Part shown: piece after piece, positions 53,345 through 63,708 of the stretch
Layout of the letters: the number at the start of each line of letters is the position of its first letter
Numbering within the stretch: the stretch's first letter is position 1
Assembly: GCF_010820555.1 (NCBI RefSeq)
Contig: NZ_JAAIKD010000006.1
Location: 87,297 to 151,296 of the forward strand
Length of the DNA stretch: 64,000 nucleotides
Direction: 5' to 3'
From: Psychroflexus aurantiacus
GTDB lineage: Bacteria; Bacteroidota; Bacteroidia; Flavobacteriales; Flavobacteriaceae
Program-made: the position numbers and the translations under genes
The notes under the pieces: generated by a model
Seen by the model: only the letters and a program-made list of their open reading frames with translations
Database searches by the model: none
What the model was told of the DNA's origin: nothing

Positions 53345-54886
53345 TTAGTTTTGATCACTGATTTCGTTATTGTCCTGAATCTCCTGTAGAGGGATTTCAA
53401 AGGTCATTCTTTCGTCGTTGTAAGGGATTGGCACACCTACGAAAGACAAGTGGTTTGTACCTCTTACGGTAGTAGCCTCATTTCTCTTCATAGCTAAGTA
53501 TGATTTTCCTTCACCCCATAGCTCTAAACGTATTTGCTTATAGATTTCATCCAATAAAACTTGTCCGTTCAAAGCTGCAACGTAAGCAGGATCGATTCCA
53601 CGAGCTGCAACAAAGTCTTCTAGTTTCGTTTTAGCAGCGGCAGGACTTCCGGATTTTGCTAAAGCTTCTATGTTTAATAATAGAACCTCTGCATATCTCA
53701 TAAAGACATAATCAGCTTTTACGATTTGAGAAGATCCAAATACCACTCTGTCACTATCATAAAACTTGTTAAACGGTTGTAAGTAACGTGAGCTGTTAGG
53801 ATTGTTCAAATACTGTCCTCTTCTGGCGTCATTGGCATCCATACTGTTGTACAGACTTTCATCCATAGCCTTGTTGTCTCCAACGGCAGCATAACTGTAA
53901 GAGAAAAGGTCGATTTGACCCCACCAGGAGACGAGTCCTACACCAATAGCTTCATTGAGGTCAACACCCCACATCCAGCCTTGAGAGCCTACATTGTTAA
54001 ATCCGCCACGGATACCGTTAATCGATGTGCTTGTATCCATCAAACTTGCAGATGTACCCGCTAACGCATCGTTGGTTAAAGTAACAACTTCAGACCATCT
54101 GTCTTTTCTTGAAGCCAACACATACGCTAATATGGTTTGAGCAACAGACTGATCGATTTCCAGTTTTGAAGGTCTTGAATAATCACCTAAAAGAGGAATT
54201 GCTCTGTTAAGGTCAGCCTCAATTACATTATAAACTTCTTCAGTAGTTGATTTCGCATTTCCGGTAATACCTGCTCTGGTGTAGATAGGTAGCGTTGGAG
54301 AAGTCCAGGACGCAGTTACATCGTTAACCAAGTATTGAGTGAGGTAAAAATAAGAATGTGCTCTCATCGCAAAGGCCTGGGCCACAATATGTCTGTTGTT
54401 GTCAGTCAACTCGTCGATAATGGCCATCGTTTCAGCTTCTGTTTCAGGTTGTGGCTGTCCAAGAATACTCTCGATAACCAAATTGGACCTGTTTATCACT
54501 CGGTAGTAATATCTCCAAACCTGATAATTCTCCTGTTGCGTAAAATCTTCAGGTGCCTGAAATTCTGTAATGGCAGCTCTGTACCATCCATAAGTACTCA
54601 AGCTAAGGGCCATATCACCAGATAGCATATCACCGTATACGTCATATCCTCTCTGTCCAAAATCTGTATGTGATCCAGTTCCGCCTGTTCCGGATGAGAA
54701 CATGGTAGAATAGACCCCTGTCATAAAGGCTCCGTTAATTTCTGGATTAACTTCACCAGCCTCACCTATCTGTCTAATGTTCCTAGTGCTACCTGTAGGC
54801 TCTTCGACAAGAAACTCCTCTTCACAGCCAACCAGTAGGAAAGCTACGAAGGAAAATTTCATCATGTTTAAAATTGTTTTTTTCAT
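53345..54886 (-). CDS. SusD/RagB-family nutrient-binding lipoprotein (locus 1)
   Basis: This is a 513-aa surface lipoprotein (LLVGC21) forming the lid of the SusC channel. TPR-like helices typical of SusD include YQVWRYYYRVINRSNLVIE (near 120) and HIVAQAFAMRAHSYFYLTQY. The C-terminal VFMRYAEVLLLNIEALAKSG and YKQIRLELWGEG are SusD signatures, and it ends IPLQEIQDNNEISDQN. It is cotranscribed with SusC 17 bp upstream. The substrate is not known; the T9SS S8 peptidase nearby hints at peptides. Confidence 0.94.
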   Translation of the reverse strand: MKKTILNMMKFSFVAFLLVGCEEEFLVEEPTGSTRNIRQIGEAGEVNPEINGAFMTGVYSTMFSSGTGGTGSHTDFGQRGYDVYGDMLSGDMALSLSTYGWYRAAITEFQAPEDFTQQENYQVWRYYYRVINRSNLVIESILGQPQPETEAETMAIIDELTDNNRHIVAQAFAMRAHSYFYLTQYLVNDVTASWTSPTLPIYTRAGITGNAKSTTEEVYNVIEADLNRAIPLLGDYSRPSKLEIDQSVAQTILAYVLASRKDRWSEVVTLTNDALAGTSASLMDTSTSINGIRGGFNNVGSQGWMWGVDLNEAIGVGLVSWWGQIDLFSYSYAAVGDNKAMDESLYNSMDANDARRGQYLNNPNSSRYLQPFNKFYDSDRVVFGSSQIVKADYVFMRYAEVLLLNIEALAKSGSPAAAKTKLEDFVAARGIDPAYVAALNGQVLLDEIYKQIRLELWGEGKSYLAMKRNEATTVRGTNHLSFVGVPIPYNDERMTFEIPLQEIQDNNEISDQN

Positions 54887-54903
54887 TGTTTTCTTTTTTT
54901 TTA

Positions 54904-57900
54904 TTAAAATCTTGCTCTAAGTCCGAACGTAAATGTAGATAATGGCGCGTATCGTCCTCTACCTGAATTTCCGGTCTGACTTGTTGTTGGATTGAATCCT
55001 TCTCTTGAACTGCTGATAAACAAGTTATCACCAGATACATAAAGATCTAAATTACTAACACCTACACTTTCTAAAAATTTCTCTGGCATGTTGTAATTTA
55101 ATAAAATGTTATTTAAGGCTAAAAAGTCAGCTCTTGTAATAAATCTTGTAGACTGTGCATTCACTCTTGGGATCACACGGTCTGCAATACGAGGTACATC
55201 TGTAATGTCACCAGGCTGTCTCCATCTGTTTCTTACATCGGTGTGTCTGTTTGTAGCCACAATACCACCATTGTTGTCATGCATCAATTCTGCATACTGA
55301 CTATCGTAAGCATAACCTCCCACAGAATACGTGAACTGAGTTGATAGTGTAAAGTTATCGTATCGAGCATTAATTCTAAAAGCACCTGTAAGATCAGGAA
55401 TACCTGATTTACCAACATACTTTTCAGTAGAATTTGCATACTGCTTTGTCACCTGACGCTCAACGGATGCATCCGGATTATCTGCTAAATAAGGAGTTAA
55501 GGACTGAATAGATTCGTCAACACCTGAATCAAAAATTCCGTTTCCATTGGTATCGTTGAAATACTGCCACCACATTGGGTAACCATCTGCAGGATCAACT
55601 CCAGCATATTCTCTCATGTAAAAGTCAAAGATAGATGCGCCTTCTGAGTACCCATAAGCTCCAACATTCTGGAATATTGCAGGCTCTCCTGTTGAAGGTT
55701 CAATAGGCATGGTTTTAAGCTGGTTGTCATACATCGCTCCGTTCAGAGAAACATCTAATCCCCACTTCTGATCATCAACGATTGAAGCATTCAAATCAAA
55801 TTCAAGACCTGAATTTCTTAAAACACCATCGTTAACTGTGATGATAGCTACACCTGAGGAAGGTGGTTGTCTTCTTGAGAATATTAAGTTTTCTGTATCC
55901 TTGATGTAGTAATCTAAATTGACATCCAACCAGCCCATTAATGTTGACTGAACACCAACCTGGTACATATTGGATTCTTCCCAAGTTAAATCAGGATTAG
56001 CAAATAAAGACGGCTCTATGGAAAATCCACCACCAACGTTACCTACAGCAAATGTATTGATACCTCTGTAAAATCCTGGGATGTTTTCATCACCAATGAC
56101 ACCGAAAGAGGCTTTTAATTTTAAGAAGTCGATCATGTCATAATCTGAAAGAAAATCTTCCTGACTTAGGACCCACGCAGCACCAATAGAACCGAAGGTA
56201 CCCCATTTGTCATTAGCAAATCTTGAGGATCCATCCTGTCTTATTGTAGCTGATAAAAAGTATTTATCATCAAAATTATAGTTCCCCTGTCCGAAGTAAG
56301 ACTCCAAGGTTCTGCGGTTAGTGAAACCCTCTGGATTAGTCAAATTCGTGATATAGTTACTTAACTCTAATCCTCCAGGGATAATCGCTTTACTTTTAAA
56401 GGCAGTTGTGTTAGACTGATCAAATTCATTGGTCTGGTGAGCTACAAAAAGCTCTAGGTTATGATCGCCGAATGAATTTTCGTAACGTAACAACTGTAAA
56501 AAGTCCATGGTGGTTGTCTCTGTAACACTTTGAAATAAATCTCCGCCATTACCAACACTTACCCCATAGAACTGATTCCCCATAGAATTAAACACGTTGT
56601 TAGAGTACTGAAAACCAAATGTCGTTTCAAAAGTTAAGTTTTTAACGATATCCACATTGGCGTTAAAACTACCAACGAATTCATTTCTGTCAGATCCGTT
56701 AAAGTCATATCTCGCTGAACCGATAGGGTTCAGGTTGTTAGAGTTAGCTCTGTCTCTGAAACCTGATGAAGAACCGTAATCCAACTGATTTCCTCCAAAA
56801 ATTGGGTCTGGAACCAGTTCGTAATTATCATCTCTAAGGTAAACAGGGTAAAATGGATTCATCTTGTCTGCAAACTCAAATAAGTTTTCAGCACCATTCG
56901 TTTGTCCGTTTTGAACGCTTTCGGATACGGTATAACCTAAGTTAGCACCTACTTTCAACCAGTCTTTAACTTGAGAATCCAGGTTAAGTCTCGTGTTGTA
57001 TCTTTTGTAGCTTGTACGGATAGCATAACCATTGTCATCAAGGAAACCACCTGAAAAGAAGTATTTGGTTTTCTCGTCACCTCCACCCATTCTTATGTTG
57101 GCTTCAGTTCTGATGTCTGGGTTGAAAGCTACGTCTTCGTATCTTTCTGGAGTATATCGTCTGGTGACTCCGTCTCTTACCATTCCTGTTGCAGGATCGA
57201 TTAGTTCAGAACCATTTGCAACATTCCACATGTTATAACCCACAGGTAGGATAGCGTTTCCGCCAGTTCCAAAGAAATTATCGTTTACAAATTGTACCGG
57301 GTTTGGATTACCAGTTAATCTTTCTCTGTTCACTTTTGCTTCCCAAACCAATCCAATGGCTTCTTCAGGTGAAGTGATCACATCGTAACGTGGAATCAAC
57401 TGCGTGTTGACACCAGTTCTCATGTCCACTTCAATAAAGGATTCACCAGCTTTACCAGCTTTAGTCGTAATTAAGACAACCCCGTTTGCACCTCTGGATC
57501 CGTAAATCGCAGTTGCCGAAGCATCTTTTAGAATTACAGTACTCTTGATGTCATTTGGGTTAATCGCATTCAAACTACCTGAGTAAGGCACACCATCTAC
57601 AACATACAAAGGATCTCTGTTTCCGTTTACAGAACCGAAACCTCTAATACGTACTGTTGAAGTAGTACCAGGTTGCCCGGAAGTGTTAATAACGGTCACA
57701 CCTGAAGCCTCACCAGCTAAAGATTGAGAAACGTTTGAAAAGTTTTTAGATTCGATGTTTTTAGCCTCGACTACAGAAGCAGAACCTGTAAAGGAACGTT
57801 TCGTAGTTGAACCATAACCAACGACTACAACCTCATCCAGGGCTTCGCCTAGCTGAAGGTTAACATCAATTTTAGTTTTAGACCCAACAGCTATGATCTG

Positions 57901-58140
57901 TGTATCAAACCCAACATAGGAAAATACAAGTCTGTCTGAACTGTCTGCTTCAATGGAATACGTACCATTAAAATCAGTTTGAGTCCCTGTGTTTTGTCCT
58001 TCGATTAAAACGTTTACCCCTGGTAAGGGTGATCCGTCAGGATCCGTTACAATACCGGAGACTGTTTTTGTTTGTGCAAAACCAATTTGCACAACCAACG
58101 CTAAGAATAGCGTTAATAATCCATTAATTTTTAATTTCAT
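54904..58140 (-). CDS. SusC/RagA TonB-linked outer-membrane protein (locus 1)
   Basis: This is a 1078-aa TonB-dependent transporter. A signal peptide (to FAQ22) is followed by a carboxypeptidase-regulatory-like domain (SGIVTDPDGSPLPGVNV), the TonB box region (LDEVVVVGYGS), the plug with IRGFGSVNGNRDPLYVVDG, and a 22-stranded barrel ending FTFGLRARF. The length is normal. It heads the operon SusC-SusD-lipoprotein. The 5' flank (GGCTAATTCAAATAAAC near 58150-58166 on the minus strand) is nearly repeated before the second SusC, which suggests a duplicated regulatory region. Confidence 0.95.
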   Translation of the reverse strand: MKLKINGLLTLFLALVVQIGFAQTKTVSGIVTDPDGSPLPGVNVLIEGQNTGTQTDFNGTYSIEADSSDRLVFSYVGFDTQIIAVGSKTKIDVNLQLGEALDEVVVVGYGSTTKRSFTGSASVVEAKNIESKNFSNVSQSLAGEASGVTVINTSGQPGTTSTVRIRGFGSVNGNRDPLYVVDGVPYSGSLNAINPNDIKSTVILKDASATAIYGSRGANGVVLITTKAGKAGESFIEVDMRTGVNTQLIPRYDVITSPEEAIGLVWEAKVNRERLTGNPNPVQFVNDNFFGTGGNAILPVGYNMWNVANGSELIDPATGMVRDGVTRRYTPERYEDVAFNPDIRTEANIRMGGGDEKTKYFFSGGFLDDNGYAIRTSYKRYNTRLNLDSQVKDWLKVGANLGYTVSESVQNGQTNGAENLFEFADKMNPFYPVYLRDDNYELVPDPIFGGNQLDYGSSSGFRDRANSNNLNPIGSARYDFNGSDRNEFVGSFNANVDIVKNLTFETTFGFQYSNNVFNSMGNQFYGVSVGNGGDLFQSVTETTTMDFLQLLRYENSFGDHNLELFVAHQTNEFDQSNTTAFKSKAIIPGGLELSNYITNLTNPEGFTNRRTLESYFGQGNYNFDDKYFLSATIRQDGSSRFANDKWGTFGSIGAAWVLSQEDFLSDYDMIDFLKLKASFGVIGDENIPGFYRGINTFAVGNVGGGFSIEPSLFANPDLTWEESNMYQVGVQSTLMGWLDVNLDYYIKDTENLIFSRRQPPSSGVAIITVNDGVLRNSGLEFDLNASIVDDQKWGLDVSLNGAMYDNQLKTMPIEPSTGEPAIFQNVGAYGYSEGASIFDFYMREYAGVDPADGYPMWWQYFNDTNGNGIFDSGVDESIQSLTPYLADNPDASVERQVTKQYANSTEKYVGKSGIPDLTGAFRINARYDNFTLSTQFTYSVGGYAYDSQYAELMHDNNGGIVATNRHTDVRNRWRQPGDITDVPRIADRVIPRVNAQSTRFITRADFLALNNILLNYNMPEKFLESVGVSNLDLYVSGDNLFISSSREGFNPTTSQTGNSGRGRYAPLSTFTFGLRARF

Positions 58141-58736
58141 CTTTTTGTTTATTTGAATTAGCCAATGCCAAAAATGAAAATATTAAGTTAATCTCACAAG
58201 ATTTATTGTATTTATTTTAATACAACAGGTGTTAATTATTAACGTAAAAGTAATATACAATCCAAAACAAACCTTATAGGTGGCTGAATTTTAGATTATT
58301 TTAGCAGTTGCTAAAGCTTTAGCTATAAGGAGGTTGTATGTGTTTTAAGCCTATTTTCTTCAATATAAAACAGCTTTTTTTTCTTATATGTTCCTCAGGC
58401 TACATTTTTAGGTTTACCAAACCAAACTGATTTTTTGCTTTTATTTTTCAGTTTCAGACCATAAATCAGTATATATTTTGAGTTAAAGCCGCGTTTACAT
58501 GGTGATTCAGGCTGATCCTAGTATTATATCCTTCTGGTTTCTTATCAGTTTAAGAATTCTCTAAGCAAGCTTTGTCAAGGAAACTTAATGAGTTTCTAAC
58601 GTGACTTTGATTTTACAGTTCCCGGTTTTAGGTAGCTTTATTATGATTCGCTGATTCTTTAAGCTTTAATTTATGCTATTAAAAAAACCGCCTCGGTGAA
58701 GAGGCGGTTTTCTGATCCATTTGGTAATAAGCTTTT
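58141..58736 (-). other. Intergenic region between the two SusC/SusD loci
   Basis: There is no ORF of note. It holds the 5' flank of SusC1 and, at its far end, the terminator of the SusC2 operon. No TAnnTTTG promoter could be fixed with confidence, which fits control by an unseen activator or an extracytoplasmic sigma factor. Confidence 0.5.
58684..58711 (-). terminator. Terminator of the second SusC/SusD operon
   Basis: AAACCGCCTC (58685-58694) / GAGGCGGTTT (58701-58710) has a 6-nt loop, and the minus strand continues into TTTT. It lies 26 bp beyond the SusD2 stop. Confidence 0.88.
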
Positions 58737-60380
58737 TTAGTTTTGATCTCCAGGACCAATATTGGGGTTGGCATCGATTTCTCGCTGTGGGATTTTGAAA
58801 ATCCAGGCGTCATTAACCGATGGTCTTTCCTGAAAAAAGCCATCCTGATAAAGGATTGCGGAAGCTCCGGATCCGCCATTGGCAGCGTGGTCTATACCCT
58901 CATCCCAGCGGATTTTGTCGGTATAACCAAAACCTTCACCCCACAGTTCAACACCGCGCTGAAACTTGATGTGATCCATCAAAAGCGCCTTGGAGTTGTA
59001 GACTGTAACATCGTAAGCACTATCACGCGCTTCACCTAATGGTCGTAACGCATTTTGTGCAGCAGTAATGTTATCCAGCATCGCTTCAGCCTCAGCTTCT
59101 ATCAAATACATCTCCGAACTTCTCATATATATGATGTCATCAGGATCGATTGTTCCGGGATTTTTTTGAAGCATTTTTACATGCATATACGGGTGCAAAT
59201 TATGTCTACTGGTTATGCCGTAGGTGCTTTTTATATCGCTTACAGCAGCATTCCAAGCGTCAATATCTGTGTAGTTTGGATCGTTGGCAAAGCCTCCCTG
59301 ACCATTCGAAGCAGAAGTGTTGGTGTTTGGGGCTTCAGGAAGAAAAACATCTTTTCTGTAGTCTGTGTCAGGAATAGCATCTACCAATCTTCTGTCTGCG
59401 ATTTTAGGGTTATTTCTGTTTTGACTTCCATTAAAGGTGTTGCACATCAAATAGAAATACGAACGGAAAAACGTGGTTTCAGTGCTTATAACATGGCTTC
59501 CCCAAATGACCTCTGGTAAAAGCGTCGTGTTGAATCCCGACTTCCAGTCAGCTTCATCCATCAGTGGATAATTTGCTCTTGCCAGCTTTGCAGCATCGGC
59601 TGCCATTCTCCACTGGCCGCTGTTTAAAGCGATACGTGCTTTTATACCATAAGCGACATCAATATTGAGTTCAGCTTTATCAGCAGCATTGCCTGTTGGT
59701 CTTGGAGTTGCTTCGCCAAAATAAGAAATGGCTTCATCGATATCGTCCATGGCCTGGTCGTAAACCTGCTGAACAGTAGATCGAGGAGCGCTTTCAAAAG
59801 GAGCTTCAGAGGCAAACAGAATAGGTACGCCAGGATCTGTTGCCGGATCACCAATCAAGTAGCCTCTGCCGTAATGCTGTACCAAAGAAAGATAAGCATA
59901 AGCTCGGTAGGTATAGGCCTGGCCAATGATTTCTTTTAGTTTTGCATCCATGGTCAAGCTGCCGTCTGTCGCCTTATTGATAATGGCATTGGCGCTTGCG
60001 ATGATGTTATATCGGTGATACCACAGGATTTCATTGGTTAATGAAGTCTCCTGGGTGTGATCCACCCACTGTGCAGTACTCCTCCAGCCCAGGTTATTGG
60101 CATTGGCTGAATGAATCAATGTTCCTGCGATATTATCGCCCATTGGCACCCAAAAATGCTCTCCTGCTCTGGAAGTGTCCCCTCCGGGAAGTATGGTCTG
60201 ACTTTGAGAATACAGCCCACGGTGTAACCCGTCAATGATAAGCGCCATATTATTTGCAGTGGCTAAGGCATCTGCAGATGAAATGGCATCTGTTGGTTTT
60301 GTCTCCAGAAAGTCATCTTCACAGGAAGACAGAGACAAAAATGCTAAGGTCAATAGCACTAAATTTATTTTTTTTAACAT
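58737..60380 (-). CDS. SusD/RagB-family nutrient-binding lipoprotein (locus 2)
   Basis: This is a 547-aa surface lipoprotein (LSSC20). SusD features include NEILWYHRYNIIASANAIINK, GQAYTYRAYAYLSLVQHYG and the C-terminal YMRSSEMYLIEAEAEAML, RGVELWGEGFGY and FKIPQREIDANPN. It is only distantly related to the locus 1 SusD, so the two loci differ in ligand. It follows SusC2 by 26 bp and ends the operon before a strong terminator. Confidence 0.94.
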   Translation of the reverse strand: MLKKINLVLLTLAFLSLSSCEDDFLETKPTDAISSADALATANNMALIIDGLHRGLYSQSQTILPGGDTSRAGEHFWVPMGDNIAGTLIHSANANNLGWRSTAQWVDHTQETSLTNEILWYHRYNIIASANAIINKATDGSLTMDAKLKEIIGQAYTYRAYAYLSLVQHYGRGYLIGDPATDPGVPILFASEAPFESAPRSTVQQVYDQAMDDIDEAISYFGEATPRPTGNAADKAELNIDVAYGIKARIALNSGQWRMAADAAKLARANYPLMDEADWKSGFNTTLLPEVIWGSHVISTETTFFRSYFYLMCNTFNGSQNRNNPKIADRRLVDAIPDTDYRKDVFLPEAPNTNTSASNGQGGFANDPNYTDIDAWNAAVSDIKSTYGITSRHNLHPYMHVKMLQKNPGTIDPDDIIYMRSSEMYLIEAEAEAMLDNITAAQNALRPLGEARDSAYDVTVYNSKALLMDHIKFQRGVELWGEGFGYTDKIRWDEGIDHAANGGSGASAILYQDGFFQERPSVNDAWIFKIPQREIDANPNIGPGDQN

Positions 60381-60406
60381 GACTATATGTTTTAATTTAT
60401 TAGTTA

Positions 60407-63400
60407 TTAAAATGCAACATTTAATCCCAGAGATAAAATTCTTGCCGGGTTATAATCGTTACCTGCTGGAGTTCCTCCCAGGTTGTACTGTGGGTCCAGA
60501 CCTTCTCTTTTACTCTTTAAGTACAGGTTTTCTCCAATGACAGAAAGGGTAAGATTATCTACACCTAACTGGCTGGTAAGAGATTTGTCGAAGGTATAAC
60601 CCAGGTTTACATTCCTTAGAGACCAGAATGAAGCATCGGTCAAGAATCTACTGGACTGGGTTCTTACCAGGTTTGGATTTCCAGACTCCAGTCTAGGGAC
60701 ATCGGTAATGTCTCCGGGCTGACGCCATGCATTTAGAATGTCCGGATGGTATGAGCTTCCAAAACTTCCGCTATGCATCATGGCAGAATAACCATTATCC
60801 AGGAATTTACCTCCGATTCCGTAAGTAACTAAGATATTCAGGTTGAATCCCTTATAGCTGAAAGTATTGGCTACCGAACCTAATAAATCTGGAATGGAAC
60901 TGTCTCCGGTATAGGCTCTTTCGGTATCCTGCCAGTCGTTTGTGGTTTCCTGTACACCATTGGCATCCAGAACAGGAACACTGTTGCCATCTTCGTCAAA
61001 CTCAAATTTTAAGAACAGCTGGTCGCCGGTCGCCGGATCTACGCCAGCGGTTTGAAGTAGGAAATAATCAAATCTGGATCTTCCTTCTTCCCAGCGTTTC
61101 GAACCGGTTATAAAAGGATCGGGAATGCTGGTGATTTCATTTTTAAAGGTAGAGGCCTGAAGTGTTAAATCCCAGACGAAATCGTTAGCATTATACAAGG
61201 CAAAATCTAAACCGATTTCCCAGCCTGAGTTATACATGTCTGCAATGTTTGCAGGATAAGAATTTAAACCATTACTCAAAGCAATCGGTAAATCGTATAA
61301 CAGGTCTGTGGAATTTCTCTTGTAATATTCGATAGAGCCGTTAACAAAATTGTTGAAAAGACCAAACTCTAAGGCAATATCGAAACTTTCGATGGTTTCC
61401 CATTGTAAGTTGGCGTTACCAATATCCTGCCAGATGATGGCGGGTGAGCCGGCATTAGAGGTCAAACCGTATCTTGGTTGAGCCAGAAAGAAGTCTCCTA
61501 ATTGGTCGTTTCCTACCTGACCAAAAGATCCTCTCAGTTTCAGCTTGTCAACAAATTCCAGATTTTTCATGAAATTTTCCTGCTCAATTCTCCAGGATGC
61601 TCCAACCGAATAAAAGTTACCGTATTTATTATTATCGCCAAAAACCGAAGATCCATCTCTTCTTCCTGAAGCGCTTATATAATATTTATCAGCAAAATTA
61701 TAATTGGCTCTTAAAAAGTAACTTTCAATTGTTTTTTTCGTTGTCGCTCCATCCAGGCGGATAGGTGTCGCGAAATTAGCAAATTCAGTAATTCCCTCTG
61801 CTGTTTGCTCAATGGATAAACCTTCGTTAAATGAAAAGGTTCTTTCAAAGCTTTCGTGACCGGCAGTGATGTCTATATTATGATCACCATTAATAGTTTT
61901 ACTATAGGTTAAAATCTGGTTGAAGTTTTCCACTTCTCTTCTGAATCTGGTTTCCCCATACCTTCCGGTAGGCTGTGCATCACCTATAACAGCATTCTCA
62001 TAACTCTTATTGATGCCTTCGTTGATGTCTCGGCCGTAATTTAATTTTAAATTAAGACCTTCCAGGATTTTGAAATCTACATAAGATCGGAATCCGTAGG
62101 TATTGTTCAGGTTTTGCTCGTCGTTTAATAAGAGCTCCTGTAAGGCATGACGTCCCTGGCTCACAGGTCTGGACCCGATGTTAAACTGTGGAAAGCCTTC
62201 CCCGGAATCAAACACCGGGTTTCCGGCTTCATCTCTAACGATATTTCCTTCTAAATCATTGACGTAAACAGGATAAACGGAGCCTATGTTCTTTGCGAAA
62301 CCGAAAGGGTTTACAATACTTCCTGTACCGGCCGATGCCGGACCGCTAGATTCTGTGATCGTTATGTTTGCACTACCCCCAGCGGTGATCCAGTCGTTAA
62401 GATCAAAATCTCCATTTAATCTACTGGTTAATCGGTCAAATTTTGAGGTAACCACGTAACCTTCTTCTTCCAGATAGGACGTAGAAAAGAATACTCTGTT
62501 GTTTTCACCTCCGCCAGACACATTGAAATTATAGTTCTGTCTGATTCCAGTCTGATTTAAGACATCATACCAGTCTAAGCTATCATAAATAACATCTGCA
62601 TTGGGATTTAAGCGTCCGTCAGTTCCTACGATCTGATCGTTTGGAACGTTGAATGGATTGTATCCTAACTGAAGAAAAATGTTTTCAGAAGCGTAGGCCG
62701 GATCACCGTTGCCGGCGCTGGAGTTTTTTAAAGCTTCCCACATGGTTTCGTAATAATTTCCAGGGCTTAATTCCTCATAGTTTGGAATTCCCTGAGTGAC
62801 GATACCCAGTTGTGAGGAAAACGTGGTTCTCACCTCTCCCTTTTTACCGTTTTTTGTCGTGATTAAAACAACACCGTTTGCTGCTCTGGATCCATACAAA
62901 GACGTGGAGGCGGCATCTTTTAAAATGGTAAAAGAAGCGATGTCTTCCTGGTTAATGGTGTTCAGCGCACCCTCATATTGTATACCATCTACAATATAAA
63001 GCGGCTCTGAACTTCCATTCAGGGTACCAACCCCACGAATGACTATGCCAGGTGAAGAGCCAGGTTGTCCTGAAGCAGAGGTGAACTGTACACCTGTAGC
63101 TTTTCCTTCGATGGCCGCAATAGGGGAGGTGACATTCCTGTTGGTCAGTTCTTTCGCTCCAATAACAGAGGCTGAACCCGTAAAGGATTCTAAACTGGAG
63201 GAACCGTAGGCGACAACAAAGACCTCATCAAGGGATTCGCCAGGAGTCATCTGGACATTGATTTCTGTTTGATCTCCTACACGAATGGTTTGGGTATTAA
63301 AACCAATATAGGAAAATTCCAACTGCTGGTTCGGGCTTGCTTCGATCGCATACGCACCGTCAAAATCGGTTTGCGTTCCGATACTTGTTCCCTTTACCAA

Positions 63401-63532
63401 AACGTTAGCTCCGGGAAGGGGTAGTCCGGAGTCGTCTGTCACCGTACCGGAGACAGTTTTGGTTTGTGCAAAACTCAGTTGCACAACCAACACTAAGAGT
63501 AGTGTTAAAATTCCATTTAATTTTGTCTTCAT
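60407..63532 (-). CDS. SusC/RagA TonB-linked outer-membrane protein (locus 2)
   Basis: This is a 1041-aa TonB-dependent transporter from ATG 63532 (MKTKLNGILTLLLVLVVQL, signal peptide); the longer frame (9 codons) is not needed. Domains: carboxypeptidase-regulatory-like (SGTVTDDSGLPLPGANV), box LDEVFVVAYGS, plug (VIRGVGTLNGSSEPLYIVDG), and a barrel ending ILSLGLNVAF. The N-terminal half is close to SusC1, the C-terminal half less so. Upstream of the ATG is GGCTAATTCAAACAATAAAC, matching the SusC1 flank. It is co-transcribed with SusD2. Confidence 0.95.
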   Translation of the reverse strand: MKTKLNGILTLLLVLVVQLSFAQTKTVSGTVTDDSGLPLPGANVLVKGTSIGTQTDFDGAYAIEASPNQQLEFSYIGFNTQTIRVGDQTEINVQMTPGESLDEVFVVAYGSSSLESFTGSASVIGAKELTNRNVTSPIAAIEGKATGVQFTSASGQPGSSPGIVIRGVGTLNGSSEPLYIVDGIQYEGALNTINQEDIASFTILKDAASTSLYGSRAANGVVLITTKNGKKGEVRTTFSSQLGIVTQGIPNYEELSPGNYYETMWEALKNSSAGNGDPAYASENIFLQLGYNPFNVPNDQIVGTDGRLNPNADVIYDSLDWYDVLNQTGIRQNYNFNVSGGGENNRVFFSTSYLEEEGYVVTSKFDRLTSRLNGDFDLNDWITAGGSANITITESSGPASAGTGSIVNPFGFAKNIGSVYPVYVNDLEGNIVRDEAGNPVFDSGEGFPQFNIGSRPVSQGRHALQELLLNDEQNLNNTYGFRSYVDFKILEGLNLKLNYGRDINEGINKSYENAVIGDAQPTGRYGETRFRREVENFNQILTYSKTINGDHNIDITAGHESFERTFSFNEGLSIEQTAEGITEFANFATPIRLDGATTKKTIESYFLRANYNFADKYYISASGRRDGSSVFGDNNKYGNFYSVGASWRIEQENFMKNLEFVDKLKLRGSFGQVGNDQLGDFFLAQPRYGLTSNAGSPAIIWQDIGNANLQWETIESFDIALEFGLFNNFVNGSIEYYKRNSTDLLYDLPIALSNGLNSYPANIADMYNSGWEIGLDFALYNANDFVWDLTLQASTFKNEITSIPDPFITGSKRWEEGRSRFDYFLLQTAGVDPATGDQLFLKFEFDEDGNSVPVLDANGVQETTNDWQDTERAYTGDSSIPDLLGSVANTFSYKGFNLNILVTYGIGGKFLDNGYSAMMHSGSFGSSYHPDILNAWRQPGDITDVPRLESGNPNLVRTQSSRFLTDASFWSLRNVNLGYTFDKSLTSQLGVDNLTLSVIGENLYLKSKREGLDPQYNLGGTPAGNDYNPARILSLGLNVAF

Positions 63533-63708
63533 GTTTTGTTTATTGTTTGAATTAGCCAATGCTAAAAGTCATACAAATATTTCATGTTTGCAATTTTAAT
63601 TTATGTTTTCTTTAAATTATTTTTATATATATTACACATCTTACAATAAGTTATACTTATGGTTACTTATCTTTTATGTTTATGCTGAAATAGCAATAAG
63701 ATACTCAA

